Below are positions 34,441 to 46,322 of a stretch of 64,000 nt of DNA, piece after piece. This DNA is from Owenia fusiformis (Eukaryota > Annelida > Polychaeta > Sabellida > Oweniidae), in the NCBI GenBank assembly GCA_903813345.2, contig CAIIXF020000006.1, forward strand, positions 12,526,348 through 12,590,347, given 5' to 3'. Position 1 is the first letter of the stretch. Each line of letters begins with the position of its first letter. Under the pieces are notes generated by a model that saw only the letters and a list, made by a program, of their open reading frames with translations, had not been told where the DNA came from and did not search any database. A program made the translations under genes and the position numbers.

Positions 34441-36899
34441 TCATAATTATATTGTATTATTATGCTTTGTAATCTTTAAATATAATCGGAGTGTGTTAAC
34501 TTTTACATGTACTATAAAAACCTGTTGAAAATAAAACGTTAAATACGTATCAATACAATGTTACCACTATAGAGATGTATTTCATTACCTTAGTTGGGCG
34601 TCTTGGTCCTCGAAATATTGCTTGGGAAACACCATTCCAGGGTTAGAGTTCACAGGTAATGAGAGTCTGGGTTTCATATACATATCGTCCAACCAGAACT
34701 GATAGACCTGGTAGATTGCAAAAACAATGAACAATTCATATTAATTATGTATTTCAAGCGCTGAATTAAACATATAAACGTTTTTTATAGAAATTAATAA
34801 TTTACCTTATTGTTACGTAAGGGTTAGTGTCCTGTAAAGATGAAAATTCCTAAGATATTTGTTATTTTACCATGACAATATATTGGAATTTCTAACTTTA
34901 CGAAGTTTCTGATAATGATCTCAAAGTTGTTGTTTTGTAGGATAGATATGATAAAGGGTCTCTCACATAGATTCTGTAAAGACATAGTCGTATTGAAATA
35001 GAAGCGAGAAGTTTGACAAACGTGAGTACCGTAAAGATGACGAGCAGAATAATTTAACTGGAAGTAGCTCTATCCAGGTTCATTTTTTCTCAAATCAATG
35101 TGGTCACGGTATCAATGTATTTTAAAAGCAAGCTAGACAATACTCCAATGAATACTGTGAGCTGTTTCACTAAGCGATGCCCGATAACAAGTTTGAGATA
35201 AAATGTTATAATGGTTCTTTATGGGATGTTCTGTAGCATTTACTATACCCTGTGCGTTTTGTGTAACCTTTTAATGTCATAATATGGTGACTTGATAACA
35301 TCTATATACGACTCTGGAAGTATTAGTGAGACCTAGAATTTGAAATGTACTTTGCGAAATGAAATGTAAGAAATGTACAACATTCAAATTTTATAAAATA
35401 TGACACTTCTATCGGCAAGAATACAAGACTTGTGAAAATGTATACACGAACGTCTGTTTTCGTTTGTTACTCATTAAAAAAAATAAGAACTGCTGAACAA
35501 GGTCTCATTGATACATCAAGGAAAATAACCAAATTGCTCGATTCCCATAGCAAACAAATCTTCCAATCCCACCCCGTGTACTAACCACAACCCTTCATCA
35601 TTGTGTAGCAAAAATAAATTTATGTTGTATAGATGGCGACATTGTGCAGCAAAAAGAAGTCTTTATTGAATAGATGGCGAAGGAAGCTAATAAGTCATCA
35701 CTTTCTGATTGACAACCCCCCCCCCCCCGCCCCCAATACAATTGTTTGTGCATCGTGAGTAACCATGGTCTTCTATCAGCTTCTCTCTAGAAGACATATT
35801 TATAGTTGAAGTCAGAAAGATGTGATGAGTATCAGAATGATGTTTGTGAATTTTCACCGTTTCTGTTTTTACATCAATTCCTGAGAGCGAATAAGTTGAG
35901 ATGGTTTTAATTGACATGCTTAATTGTTATATTACCTTTTATTACCCCAATTTCAAAATGTGCTCTTGGCTTTTTTCAAACCAAATCAATGAAAATTTTG
36001 TGGTAAATTTTTTTTGAAGTGCCCATTGCAAATGAGAAACCTGGGCAGAGTAACATCTTGTGTTTATTTAAGTAGAATCCTCGTATACCATGATCCGAAT
36101 CGAAAAAGTTAAAAGATACCGAATAGAAAGATATACGACAAAATCTGGATTCGTGTTTTTAATTATAAGCACACGTTTAGGAACGGACTAAACTAAGTAA
36201 GTGAAATGACAGAGGTTCGGCATTTTGATTTTACTTATCTCTTTTGTATGATTCATGTATTTGGATCATTTCAGTTCCGGTTAGATTTGTCCAAAAAAGA
36301 ACATTATCCATTGTTAGTCTATGTCTGATTCATCCCTGTATCTAGAAAAATGTACAACACCCCGATACAACATCCGTTACCATGACAACTGTGTTCAAAG
36401 ATCTGTAACTAATTACTCAAATGAGCACATGATGGGATGAGGTAAGAAGTCCACCATTTAGGTACACAAGTATCTCGTGATTCCCAATCTTTTCGATAAC
36501 TTGTTAGGATCACCTTTGGCAATCAATATAGCTACTACAACTTGGTAATATATCGCATCTGATGAAACTGATGCCTAGGGACGTTCTCAATAATTACCAT
36601 GGAAACGTGATCGGAAACATTCTGTTTTATTTTGGATCTCTTGCCCACCAGAGATTTGATTGGAGCCTGTCTGACTCTGGGCGTTATGTGCTATAATTTT
36701 TAATGTTCATTTCCAGTCCTTACCCAGTATTTACTCTGATATCTCACTGTAAGCTCACATACAGACTGAACATCACAGATTGTTTTTATTCCATACATAT
36801 CGTGACTAATGAGCAATAAATCTTATTAAAGTTTTTCACTCATGAGACGGTCCCGATCTACCTACCTGTACAGGTATCCTAGGCCGTGCAAAAAATAAT
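34441..36899. other. Intergenic, no gene seen
   Basis: AT-rich DNA. A poly-C tract lies near 35708-35732. No coding exon, RNA gene or clear transposon end is visible. Confidence 0.5.
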
Positions 36900-36912
36900 T
36901 AAGATAGTGGGA

Positions 36913-37057
36913 GGCTTATTTCCGAGACTCAGTGATCTGCTGCAGACAACACAGGAACACTGTTCAGTCAGAATACTGTTTCAGCCAGACGTTTTCGAAT
37001 TCGTTCAAGATCAGCAGAAATAATTGGATATTTATTTATTAAATATTCTTCAACAGG
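36913..37057 (+). other. Possible 5' non-coding exon of the EF-hand gene
   Basis: A mixed-composition stretch containing cagtgatctgctgcagacaa ends in a good donor (caacag/gtgagt at 37058). The first coding exon of the EF-hand gene has an acceptor (gtttcag) just before its ATG, so a leader exon must exist upstream. This is a candidate; the 5' limit is a guess. Confidence 0.35.
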
Positions 37058-40000
37058 TGAGTAACATATCCTTAATACATATGTATGATTACTTAGACTG
37101 TTCATATATAAAATGAAAATTATTGCATAATAAGCTTTCAAATACAAACGTGCAGTTGCATTACATCCATGGCACTAAATTAAGACGAGTTCTACAAATG
37201 CAAATAATTTAAGTATTTAGCTAGATAGGCACTTGTAAATTGTCATTACAAAAAACATTGGCCCACAATGGATTCAAACATATCAAATGGAAATTGTATT
37301 GCAACACATTGAATCAACCAAGGATAATATGAATTGCAATGAAGAAACATTTATGGCAAAAATGTTTATTGATTAAAACTGCATTCGTAATATTTTTGCC
37401 CTGAAACATGTCAAATTATTTTCATAATGGTGCGTACTCTTCCACATAGTTTTTTAATGCACATAGATGACGCTGAGAGTCGTTATAGTGTCTGGTTGAA
37501 ATTGATATCCATTGGGCCTACTAGTCCCTCCCCACCTCTTGGATTGTAGTTGCAAGGGTATCATTTTCCTCATTAGTTCATGCGCAATCGAGTATCCCTC
37601 GAAGACAAACTTTGGTCTAATTACTGGCTAGCCTATAACTACTAGTAATCATTTTGGAACATGTCCCATTACTAACTAACTTCATACACAGTCCACAGCA
37701 TAGCCCCATGTAATGTCTCAGTGGGTGGGAAGTGGTCTCTACTCTACAAAACCCATTTAGGATTTTTTTTTGGGGGGGGCAATGCGCCTGACTGTGTATT
37801 ATCGTTCTGCCATGTAATCATACAACATATTCTAAAGTTGGGTCTGAATGACCTAGAAAAACTTGAGGTCTGACATAACAAGCAACCATGTTTATCTGAT
37901 ATCATATTCGTGTTTCACCTTCAAATATTACAGATCCAAGCTACTGTATGTAAATATTGACGTAAACGTTTTCGGTACAAAAAATGCATATACAGTGAAA
38001 CTTCTGTGTATTTAACATATTTGGAGCAACTGAATGTTCACTGTAGATAGGCGTCCAGTAAAGAGAGTAGAGACTGTTTTTATACTGAAGTCAACGGAGT
38101 GTGATCCATGAAATGGTGTTCACTACAGACATGTGTTTACAAGTTAAAGTTCACTGTATATGCATATTCCGTGGTTTGACTCACACATACCAAAGAGAAG
38201 CAAGCCCCTAGGACTACCAATTAAAAGGCCCATGTGGAAAAATTAAGACGAAGGGGTTATGAAAACGATGATGGTCGCCGTGAAGTAATGAGACCAACCG
38301 GATAAACAATACACGTTCTTTACAGTCCTTACCTTACAGCTTAATTGCTAGTTAGCGGCAAAAATTGACAAATTAGATTAACAAGATGACAATTTTTGTC
38401 AAAATGAAAAAGGTACAAAATGTGAAAGATTATAAAATACAAAAAATAAAAGCAATGGTTACATAAGAGAGGTGTCATCATCGCTTTACACGCAGACGTT
38501 TAATGAAAAGGCCAAGCTAAGGTCTGGGGCACTATCTAAATTATGTTCCGTTCATCAGTGAATGTTGCCAATTGTGATTATTCAACATGCATATGTACAC
38601 CATTTTTACTCTGTACGCCCACTTTGATATTAATGACGAGAAGAACCTGCAAATGTCACTTTAACTAAAGTAAACCGACCTTTGCTTGTAAATTACCAGC
38701 AAAAATACATCATGTTTGTGTTTATTTTCCTGTAACTACGTCAATGTTGCTTCATATTTTGTACATAGTTTGTAAAATGTCAGTTATATTAATGTTATGA
38801 ATTATATGGTTGTTTACCGACAATTTGCACTGAATCCCTACTTTCCACCAACGAGGTGAGCTTTACGAATAATTTCGGAATCTATGGCAAAATGCTATGT
38901 TTATATGCTACGTAGTCAAAAAAAGGAAGTTAAGATTGCCAAACTTATTGAAGGGAGTGTAACGATGGTGTGATTGAACGGTCAGGTGTATAGGAAAGAT
39001 ACTGATGTTGTAAACCATCGCCTATAGATACGGTATCAATTCCCATGCCAACTTCATATGTTCTATTCCCATTATCATTTTACTTTATCTATTTCCTCTG
39101 CGCTTTTTTCAGAACTGATTCATAATCACTACAATTTGAAACCAAAGTGCTTGGTGTTCTCTTCAGATTTCTCCTTTTTACTCGATCTTTATTCATTCTG
39201 ATATCAACAAGTTGTTATCAAGATTAAATCTAGCATTGATTCCCAAATTAATCCAACAGTTTATCTAATGAGACAATAAAATCCAAGTGAATCTCTGAAC
39301 TTGTGAAGATTGTGAAATTGTTTTTTCCTTAAAAATCTTGAAAAAACAATCCTTTAAAATCTGTCAGAAACCTCCTTTCGAATAAAAATGATTATTATCA
39401 AAACCTCTCAAGTAAACTGATATTAGATAGCCAAGAATGATTTGTAAGGTATTTTTTCTATTTACATCTTTTTAGCGAGGAAAATATAAATAGAAACAAT
39501 CGATTTCAGTCAAAATTATATTTTATCAAATTGTCTTAGAGAGTGGCCAGATCAGCTTGACCTTGGAACTTCAACACAAGACATCAATTTCACTCCCAAA
39601 TATGGAAGGACAAAAATAGATCTGTCAATCAGACATTGAACTGCATGAAAAGAGAAACTTATATTTGGCTTGACTGCTGATCAGATTTAGATTTCTCAGA
39701 GAAATTGAGGGTCATAAAAATGTCCAAAAATGATTTATTTGTATACATGAACAGATTAAAAAACTATTTGATAAACATATAAGGTCAGGCTGACCTACAT
39801 GTATTTCTAACAAAATGATTGGAATTAATATTCTGTTTTTTGCATAATGGAAAAGAATCAAACGTCTATATGTATATAAATTAATATTGCCATGTATAAA
39901 TTATATTGCCATATAAAATTCATAGTTCATTGATTGAACTTATCAGGAGTCTATAGACAATCGATGAACACCGAGCTGTCTTTTCTTAGATTGCCTACCC

Positions 40001-40577
40001 CATTGACCATTTTTACGACAACTATGAGGCAATATGGGAGAGAGGGAAACAATGCTTCCATAACTTTCTAGTGTTTGGCTACAAAAACTGTGGTAATAGT
40101 ATCTCCTAAAATAATGTATTGTCATACCCTTTGCATTCGTTCGGCATCACTTCTAAAAAGAGAGTTTATAACTAGACTCTGCGCGCAGGGTAGTATTGTC
40201 AGTTGTAACCCTGTTTTTATACAAGTTTTGGCGATTTAACTTGTAAGGTGTAATATACATGTAAAAGCACATCTAGAAATATGGTTTTGAAAATTGTTTA
40301 TCAATTTTGAAAGATTTGTCTTGAAAATGTACGGATTGATTCCCTATAGACCTCATGTTACAAAATCACAAAAAGTGAAATATCTTTTTTTGTATTGGAC
40401 CGATAACATTTTCTTTTACTGGAACTATTTAATTTCCATAACTAAGGGTAATATGAAAACTGAACCACTAAAAAATATGTAATTTAAGTTAAAGGGAACT
40501 TTCTACTATACCCGCCATGCTATCTGCCCCGAATGAGCCACCTGATGATAAAATTAACTCTGTGCTCAATGTTTCAG
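37058..40577 (+). other. Probable first intron of the EF-hand gene
   Basis: No coding sequence recognised. It contains a Tigger-like MITE at 37991-38158 and poly-G/T runs near 37770. Confidence 0.4.
37991..38158. mobile_element. Tigger/pogo-like MITE, copy 3 (168 bp)
   Basis: It starts TACAGTGAAAC and ends GTTCACTGTA, with internal gtgttcactac motifs. It is more diverged than the copies at 1845 and 11175. Confidence 0.65.
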
Positions 40578-40593
40578 TTGACAATTTGAAATC

Positions 40594-40743
40594 ATGGCTT
40601 CTGGTTTGAGTGACGCCGACGTTAAGAAACTGAAGAGGGTCTTCGGTATGTTTGACATCAACAAGGATGGTCTTATTAGCTCCGACGAACTCTTCTCTGT
40701 CTCTCAGCGTTTGGGATATGTTATCCCCAAAGGCAAAATTACC
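40594..40743 (+). CDS. EF-hand/FVAH-repeat protein, first coding exon (EF-hand 1)
   Basis: The 50-codon exon starts at ATG 40594 (context aatcATGG), shortly after an acceptor (gtttcag), and ends at a consensus donor (acc/gtaagt). The frame opens MASGLSDADVKKLKRVFGMF and continues with a canonical EF-hand loop at residues 21-32 (DINKDGLISSDE; Asp, Asn, Asp, Gly, Ile and Glu all in the Ca2+-binding positions). The arrangement resembles the N-terminal lobe of calmodulin or troponin-C-type proteins. It joins in phase 0 to the exon at 41003. Confidence 0.88.
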
Positions 40744-41002
40744 GTAAGTTAGAATGAACCTACACCTTCCATGTATAATCCAGAATAATCAAACTCCTAC
40801 ACAATATGGGCGACATTTTAAAGAAACATAGTTCAGTATCAAATTAGTGCCTTCTCACGATTTTCGCTCAGCTATACTACATGAATTTTAAAGGCTTCGA
40901 CAATATAAAGTTGTAAAATTTCCTTTAAGCTATTGAAACGCCTGATTAAAATAAAGCTTTCCATTGGGAAGCTTATGCTTAGTTAATCGTTTTCCATTTT
41001 AG

Positions 41003-43119
41003 GCGATCATGCGGAGGGTTGATGTTGACCACTCTGGGACCATTGATTTCGAAGAGTTTCTTCAAGTCATGAGTGACATACAGAATGAAGGCGCGGGTAA
41101 ATCAAAGCTTCCCCGAAGTAAAAAGGAAAGAGACAAGAAAGGGGACAAGGGAAAATCGGATAAGAAACATGAAGACATCTCAGTTGAACAAGCTGCAGAG
41201 GCATTTCCTGAATCTTCACCTGAAGATGCCTCAACATTATCTTCTGACTCTCTCGAACGACTAGACGGAGATGTAGTTGGAAACGGGCAAGATCAGAAAG
41301 CAGATTTTGGACCTGGTGAACCTTCCGTGGAAGGAGATGAGCCATTGGAAGAATTTGTGGAAGCGAGTGAGACAGTCCCAGTAGAGGCACCCCAACAGCA
41401 ATTTGAGCAAGTTGATGCTCCACCAAAGTTTGATCCTTTTCACGAAACTGAACTTCAAATACAAGAATCTATAGATAGGAGTAGTGAAGATGACCATATT
41501 GTTGAGGGACAACATGGTTTCTCCGAGTCCCGTTTTGCCCAATACCAACAACAGGAGGTTGTCCCTGACTACTCGACCCCACCGATGGGCCAACCATGGA
41601 GTGCCTCACCAGAAGGATATGATCCATGGGCTGCACCAGGAAATCAACCAATAGTACCACCAACAGCCAATATGGGCCAAAGTGAAATGATTGAAACATC
41701 AGTTGACACACAAACTCAACAGCCTGCGTCTGATTTGAACGCTGATGCTCCGGAGTATGTTCAGCGTGATCATGCTCCACCATTGACACCTGCGCAAAGT
41801 CTCGATGTTGATCCCAGCGTAGAAGAAATCAGTCAAGATCATGTGGAAGCCCTAAGAAAGGAGATGTATGGAGAACAGGGCATGCAAGAGCCAGTTCCAC
41901 CACCATCATCAGAGTATGTTGGTAATCAAGAGCCACCTCAAGAAATAGCCCCATCAAGTGAATTACGTGAAACGCAAGTACAAGCCGTAGATGAGGCTAT
42001 TCCTCAATCAGTAGACGATGGCCAGGTTCAAGCACCACCTAAGAATATATCAGATGATGATCTTTTGGATCAATTAGTGACAAATGCTGAAGTCGAGGTC
42101 CTCAGAAGAAAGGCGGAAGCAGAAAAACTTGAAAAGGAGAGACTTGATGATGTAAATGCTAATGAATCTCAGAACGTAATAGATCAACAACAAGAGCCTA
42201 TCGCCCCACCTGGACTGATTCGTTACAATGAAGTTCAGCTAGAGGCAACTGATGGTAGTAGTGATTCAAAAATGAGTGATACTCAGACTACAACAGATGG
42301 TGAGTATTCGCCGAGCTTTGTTGCCCATCGTGTTTATGCAACGGAGAAATCTGTTCAACCAGAAGCTGAGACAAACACTGGGAAGTATATGCCTAGTTTT
42401 GTGGCGCACCAAGTGCAACAAGAAGATTCATCTCAAAGGGAAACAACTGGACCTCAAAGTGCAGTCAGTGAAACAGAGCAGCAATCAGAGGGTTACATGC
42501 CAAGTTTTGTAGCGCATGAGGTTACAACTGCTGTACAGAAAGAGTATGAACAAAACGTTGCTGATGATCAGAGACCAATAACCGATGAGCAGGGTCAGGG
42601 TCAGGTATCCACTGATGGCTATATGCCTAGTTTTGTAGCGCATCAAGTCCCAAGTACTGATGATTCACAAATGGAAAATAAAACGCTAGAACAAAATATT
42701 GTGGATGAAACCGCTCTTCCTGAATCTGTTGAACAAACAAGTGACCAGTCACAACAAGTTGAACCCCCAAAAACTGCCGATACCCTGCCTACAACCAGTG
42801 ATGGTATTGCATCCGAACCTGAGACATCCGATAGCCAGTCTCCAACGTATATGCCAAGCTTCGTAGCCCATAACGTCTATACACCGGACTACAAAACAAC
42901 AGAGGGTACCGAGATAGAGCTCAGGCGCGACAGCTCAGAAACCCCTGTCTTCCCAGCTGCCTCTCCAGAAGAGCAGATGCAGTTTAAACCAACTGATGAA
43001 TCAGAAAAATCAAAAGCTGATGACGCATCTCAAAAGTCAGACAATCAAAGATCACCTGAATTATTCACCGAAGAACTTCTTTCTACGAAGATTATTCCAG
43101 TCCCAGAACCTGTCAAAGA
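41003..43119 (+). CDS. EF-hand/FVAH-repeat protein, large second coding exon
   Basis: A 2117-bp exon (acceptor ccattttag; donor aaaga/gtaagt). It first completes a second canonical EF-hand (loop residues 57-68, DVDHSGTIDFEE), then a Lys-rich linker (SKLPRSKKERDKKGDKGKS), then over 600 residues of acidic, Gln/Pro/Ser-rich, apparently disordered sequence. Within it the motif Y-[MS]-P-S-F-V-A-H-x-V occurs five times, with the Tyr at residues 485, 512, 548, 590 and 666. A short charged coiled-coil-like stretch (EVEVLRRKAEAEKLEKERL) precedes them. I know no family combining these parts. The repeated motif is probably a short linear binding motif, while the EF-hands suggest Ca2+-dependent control; both functions are inference. 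The long exon has no stop or low-quality frame. Confidence 0.88.
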
Positions 43120-43336
43120 GTAAGTTCGCCGTGCTTAAATATTTGTTTGTATAATAAGATTATATCAAAATAGTCGTCCATGACATCAAACCAAAACGTC
43201 ATGAATATCGAGACACGTCACAGTGAGTAAATTTTGAATCTTTCTAAGAATTCGTTCGGGAAAGACAAGTCAACGTCTAAATCCCTAAGTAACAAAAACG
43301 TGTTTTAAAACAAATATTATATTGAATTTCTTGTAG

Positions 43337-43442
43337 CATTACAAAAGAAAAGAAGATTAAAAAAGAAAAGACCAAGACCAAAAAGAAAGGAGAACGACCA
43401 CAGCAGGACAAGAAAAAATCTAGTGAGGAACAGGTAGGCTAA
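43337..43442 (+). CDS. EF-hand/FVAH-repeat protein, Lys-rich third coding exon
   Basis: The acceptor ttcttgtag leads into a frame matching phase 2 of the previous exon and encoding ITKEKKIKKEKTKTKKKGE and then DKKKSSEEQ, a strongly basic tail. The frame either ends with Val-Gly and TAA at 43440-43442, giving about 790 residues, or is spliced at cag/gtaggct (43434) to an exon I could not find. I see no clear poly(A) signal just downstream, so the true 3' end is open. Confidence 0.65.
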
Positions 43443-43545
43443 ATGAAAAATACATGTTTTATGGGTTCAATGGATCTGACAGGATGATAAAGAAAATTGG
43501 TTTTCTTTTAGTTTGACAAAATTACAAAATCTCCCTGCAATGAGC

Positions 43546-43715
43546 CGTTGTGAAAGAAATTATGGTCCCACAGGGATTATGACTCCCCTTCTTAACGGCC
43601 CTTACTGGCCCTGATTGTGTAGAAGATAATAAGGGAAAGAGTTGTATTTAGGTCACCATATAAATCAATGGAGAGTACGACCATAAATTGATAGGACCTC
43701 CTACCGGTTTACACC
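43546..43715. mobile_element. Half copy of the palindromic tRNA-splitting MITE
   Basis: Starting gttgtgaaagaaattatggt and ending tttacacc, this 170-bp block equals one arm of the 346-bp palindrome at 44359-44704 (cggcccttactggccctgat is shared with small changes). It sits 50 bp from the first tRNA-Pro unit. Confidence 0.8.
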
Positions 43716-43764
43716 GTATTGGTCATCATTGTATCAGACAAATTATTTGTTCATTGAAATTAAA

Positions 43765-43836
43765 AGGGAAGTCCTTGAGTTGAACCCGGGACCTCTCGCA
43801 CCCTAAGCGAGAATCATGCCACTAGACCAACGAGCC
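43765..43836 (-). pseudogene. Degenerate tRNA-Pro(AGG), array unit 1
   Basis: The 5' half and anticodon arm (reverse complement: CGCTTAGGGTGCG) are intact, but the acceptor 3' strand and one strand of the T stem are replaced by gggaagtccttg. A normal acceptor stem and T arm cannot form, so it is probably a tRNA pseudogene. It lies one 143-bp period before the next unit. Confidence 0.8.
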
Positions 43837-43907
43837 GGCATGCTAATACCAATTTTGCTCAGTTCTCTATCTGAATCAGGAAAACAATAGTTTGAAATTA
43901 AAAGTAA

Positions 43908-43979
43908 GGGCTCGTCCGGGAGTTGAACCCGGGACCTCTCGCACCCTAAGCGAGAATCATGCCACTAGACCAACGAGCC
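43908..43979 (-). tRNA. tRNA-Pro (anticodon AGG), array unit 2
   Basis: A 72-nt cytosolic tRNA on the minus strand. It reads GGCTCGTTGGTCTAGTGGCA at the 5' end, anticodon loop CTTAGGGTG (AGG) and T arm CCGGGTTCAACTCCCGG, with a discriminator C. The acceptor stem GGCTCGT pairs with ACGAGCC. It is intact and has the A and B box internal promoters. AGG (inosine after editing) reads CCU/CCC/CCA. Confidence 0.95.
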
Positions 43980-44050
43980 GGCATGCTGATACCAATTTTG
44001 CTCAGTTTTCTATCTGAATCAGCAAAACAATAGTTTGAAATTAAAAGTAA

Positions 44051-44122
44051 GGGCTCGTCCGGGAGTTGAACCCGGGACCTCTCGCACCCTAAGCGAGAAT
44101 CATGCCACTAGACCAACGAGCC
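44051..44122 (-). tRNA. tRNA-Pro (anticodon AGG), array unit 3
   Basis: Identical to unit 2 and exactly 143 bp from it. The flank is also duplicated (attttgctcagttttctatc), so the unit is a recent tandem duplicate. Confidence 0.95.
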
Positions 44123-44193
44123 GGCATGCTGATGCCAATTTTGCTCAGTTTTCTATCTGAATCAGCAAAACAATAGTTTGAAATTAAAAGTAA

Positions 44194-44265
44194 GGGCTCG
44201 TCCGGGAGTTGAACCCGGGACCTCTCGCACCCTAAGCGAGAATCATGCCACTAGACCAACGAGCC
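44194..44265 (-). tRNA. tRNA-Pro (anticodon AGG), array unit 4
   Basis: Identical to units 2 and 3, again 143 bp further on, with all stems intact. Confidence 0.95.
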
Positions 44266-44336
44266 GGCATGCTGATACCAATTTTGCTCAGTTTTCTATC
44301 TGAATCAGCAAAACAATATGTTGAAATTAAAAGTAA

Positions 44337-44752
44337 GGGCTCGTCCGGGAGTTGAACCAGGTGTAAAAGGGTAGGAGGTCCTATCAGATTATGGTCCTAC
44401 TCGCCATTGATTTATATGGTGACCTAAATACAACTATTTCCCTTATCATCGTATACACAATCAGGGCCAGTACAGGTAAGGGCCGATTAGAAAGGGGACC
44501 ATAATCTTCAGGGGGCCATAATTTCTTTCACACCGGTGTGAAAGAAATTATGGTCCCCTGGGAATTATGGTCCCCTTTCTAAACGGCCCTTATTGGCCCT
44601 GATTGTGTATAAGATAATAAGGAAAAGGGTTGTATTTAGGTCACCATATAAATCAATGGAGAGTAGGACCATTATTTGAGAGGACCTCCTACCCTTTTAC
44701 ACCTGGACCTCTCGCACCCTAAGCGAGAATAATGCCACTAGACCAACGGGCC
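44337..44752 (-). pseudogene. tRNA-Pro(AGG), array unit 5, split by a MITE
   Basis: The 3' part of the tRNA lies at 44337-44358 and the rest at 44705-44752; they are separated by a 346-bp palindromic element. The breakpoint is in the T arm, with 2 bp of the gene lost. There are also substitutions in the acceptor region (ggccg instead of gagcc). The position is not a canonical tRNA intron site, so the unit is likely inactive. Confidence 0.9.
44359..44704. mobile_element. 346-bp palindromic MITE inserted in a tRNA-Pro gene
   Basis: It starts aggtgtaaaagggtaggagg and ends cctcctacccttttacacct. The two ~173-bp halves are imperfect inverted copies of each other, meeting at caccggtgtgaaagaaatt (about 44532). 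It has no coding capacity. Related half or fragment copies occur at 43546-43715 and 28352-28422. Confidence 0.92.
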
Positions 44753-44825
44753 GCCATGCCAACACCATTTTTTTGCTCAGTTTTGTATCTGAATCAGCAA
44801 AACAATAGTTTAAAATTAAAAGAAA

Positions 44826-44897
44826 GGGCTCGTCCGGGATTTGAACCCGGGACCTCTCGCACCCAAAGCGAGAATCATGCCCCTAGACCAACGAGCC
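44826..44897 (-). tRNA. tRNA-Pro (anticodon TGG), array unit 6
   Basis: A 72-nt minus-strand tRNA with anticodon loop CTTTGGGTG (TGG) and all stems intact. It differs from the AGG units in the anticodon and a few loop positions (T loop TTCAAAT; D loop TAGGGGCA). Without the MITE it sits exactly 143 bp after unit 5, so it is part of the same array. Confidence 0.93.
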
Positions 44898-46227
44898 ACC
44901 ATGGTCTCGTTCAATTTATTGCTCAATTTAGTATCAGACTCAGCAGACAAACTGCAATAATTTGTTATAATGAAATTAAAAAGGAAGTGCTGGTCAAAGT
45001 TGTATGAAATAGACTAGAATCAGAGGGTTGAAAATATTATGACATCTTATATGTTGACGAGTCGGCAATTCATGTTTACCAATTGAAAAGTAGGGTTCCT
45101 AAATTGATACTGAGATTTAACAAGAAGAAATGGGTGTCAAAATGTGTTTTTGGATAAAAAATGTGTTTTTTGAAAAATTTGAAAATTGTTTAGTACAAAC
45201 AGTCTGAGTAACGATAAAAAGTGAAAATAAACCATATTTGATTGATTTTCCAGTTCATATGTTATATTACTTAAATGTTCATATAGAAGTAAAGAATTCG
45301 AATGTGGTGTATGTCACCAATGTATACTTTAATATATCCTCAAAACATTTGCAGACACGATGGTTGGTTTACTATTAATATAAAATGGATATTAAAACAT
45401 ATAGTGCTATGTGGAAACATAATTGTCACTATCATCATCACAGCCTGTCATCGACTTTTTTTACCAATGAGGTAGAGCAGGCCATTTTTACAAGTTTCAA
45501 TGTTTCCGCACAATTTGATATTTAACTGAAAACTACTTCTTATATTCAGATAAAATGAACCAGCGCAAGCAGTGTCAATTGTCAATCATACTTCTGCAAG
45601 ACATTCGCAAGAAATCTTTAATGACCAAATACGAAGTTAATGAAAATCATTTTTCATTATTAATTTTTAACGTTTTTAACAGAGGTTTTTGTTTATTATC
45701 TTGAGTAATAGTCTAAATTAATAGCGATTCAAACGATTTCTTGCTTCAAACAATTATGCCCTCTTTTATTTGATTAAAAACTATGAACAATGGGGCAGAG
45801 CAAACAATGGGGGTGGAGCAATAAAATCATTTTGAACACCCTTAGCACATGAGTCATGTAGTCAATACCAAGTGGCTTGGTAGCTTGGTGCATCAAAATT
45901 CTCTCAAAGTACTCTCTTCTTAGGTGCAGTGCTGTGTGCACTATCTCTTGAAAATGGTATTTTGCTGCACCAATGTTATAGCAGGATAACCCTTAGTCTT
46001 GATCAGCATAGTTTACGGGTAAAATAACAGTTTATGCCATTCCATATAACCTTGTAATTGGACAACTAACTTGTAGAACTCTTTTATGTGCAGCTCTAAT
46101 GCTTTTCACAATTGCAAATGGTCCTAGATTTTTTCATCTTGGTGAGATTTTTTGTCAACTTATTGTTTAGTATCGCCAGCCAATACATAGTTTATTTCTG
46201 TTACATCTGACAAATTAAAAACCTGTT

Positions 46228-46322
46228 CAGGGGCGGATCTGGGAACCAACAAGGGGGGGGGGGCAAATTTCAGATTTAATTTTTAAAAATTGGGTCCCTA
46301 AAACCAAAAAGTGGGCCCGAAA
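46228..46322. mobile_element. Fragment of a CAGGGGCGGATC / G-rich foldback element
   Basis: caggggcggatctgggaacc followed by a G-run and caaatttcag is the reverse-complement relative of the right end of the element at 22557-22808. Only one end is present. Confidence 0.55.

Noticed and set aside
41067-41789. Minus-strand open frames opposite the EF-hand exon
   Set aside because: Shadow frames of a long coding exon; no splice or start evidence.
44732-45007. 91-codon frame over the last tRNA units
   Set aside because: It reads through a tRNA gene on the opposite strand and is not protein coding.
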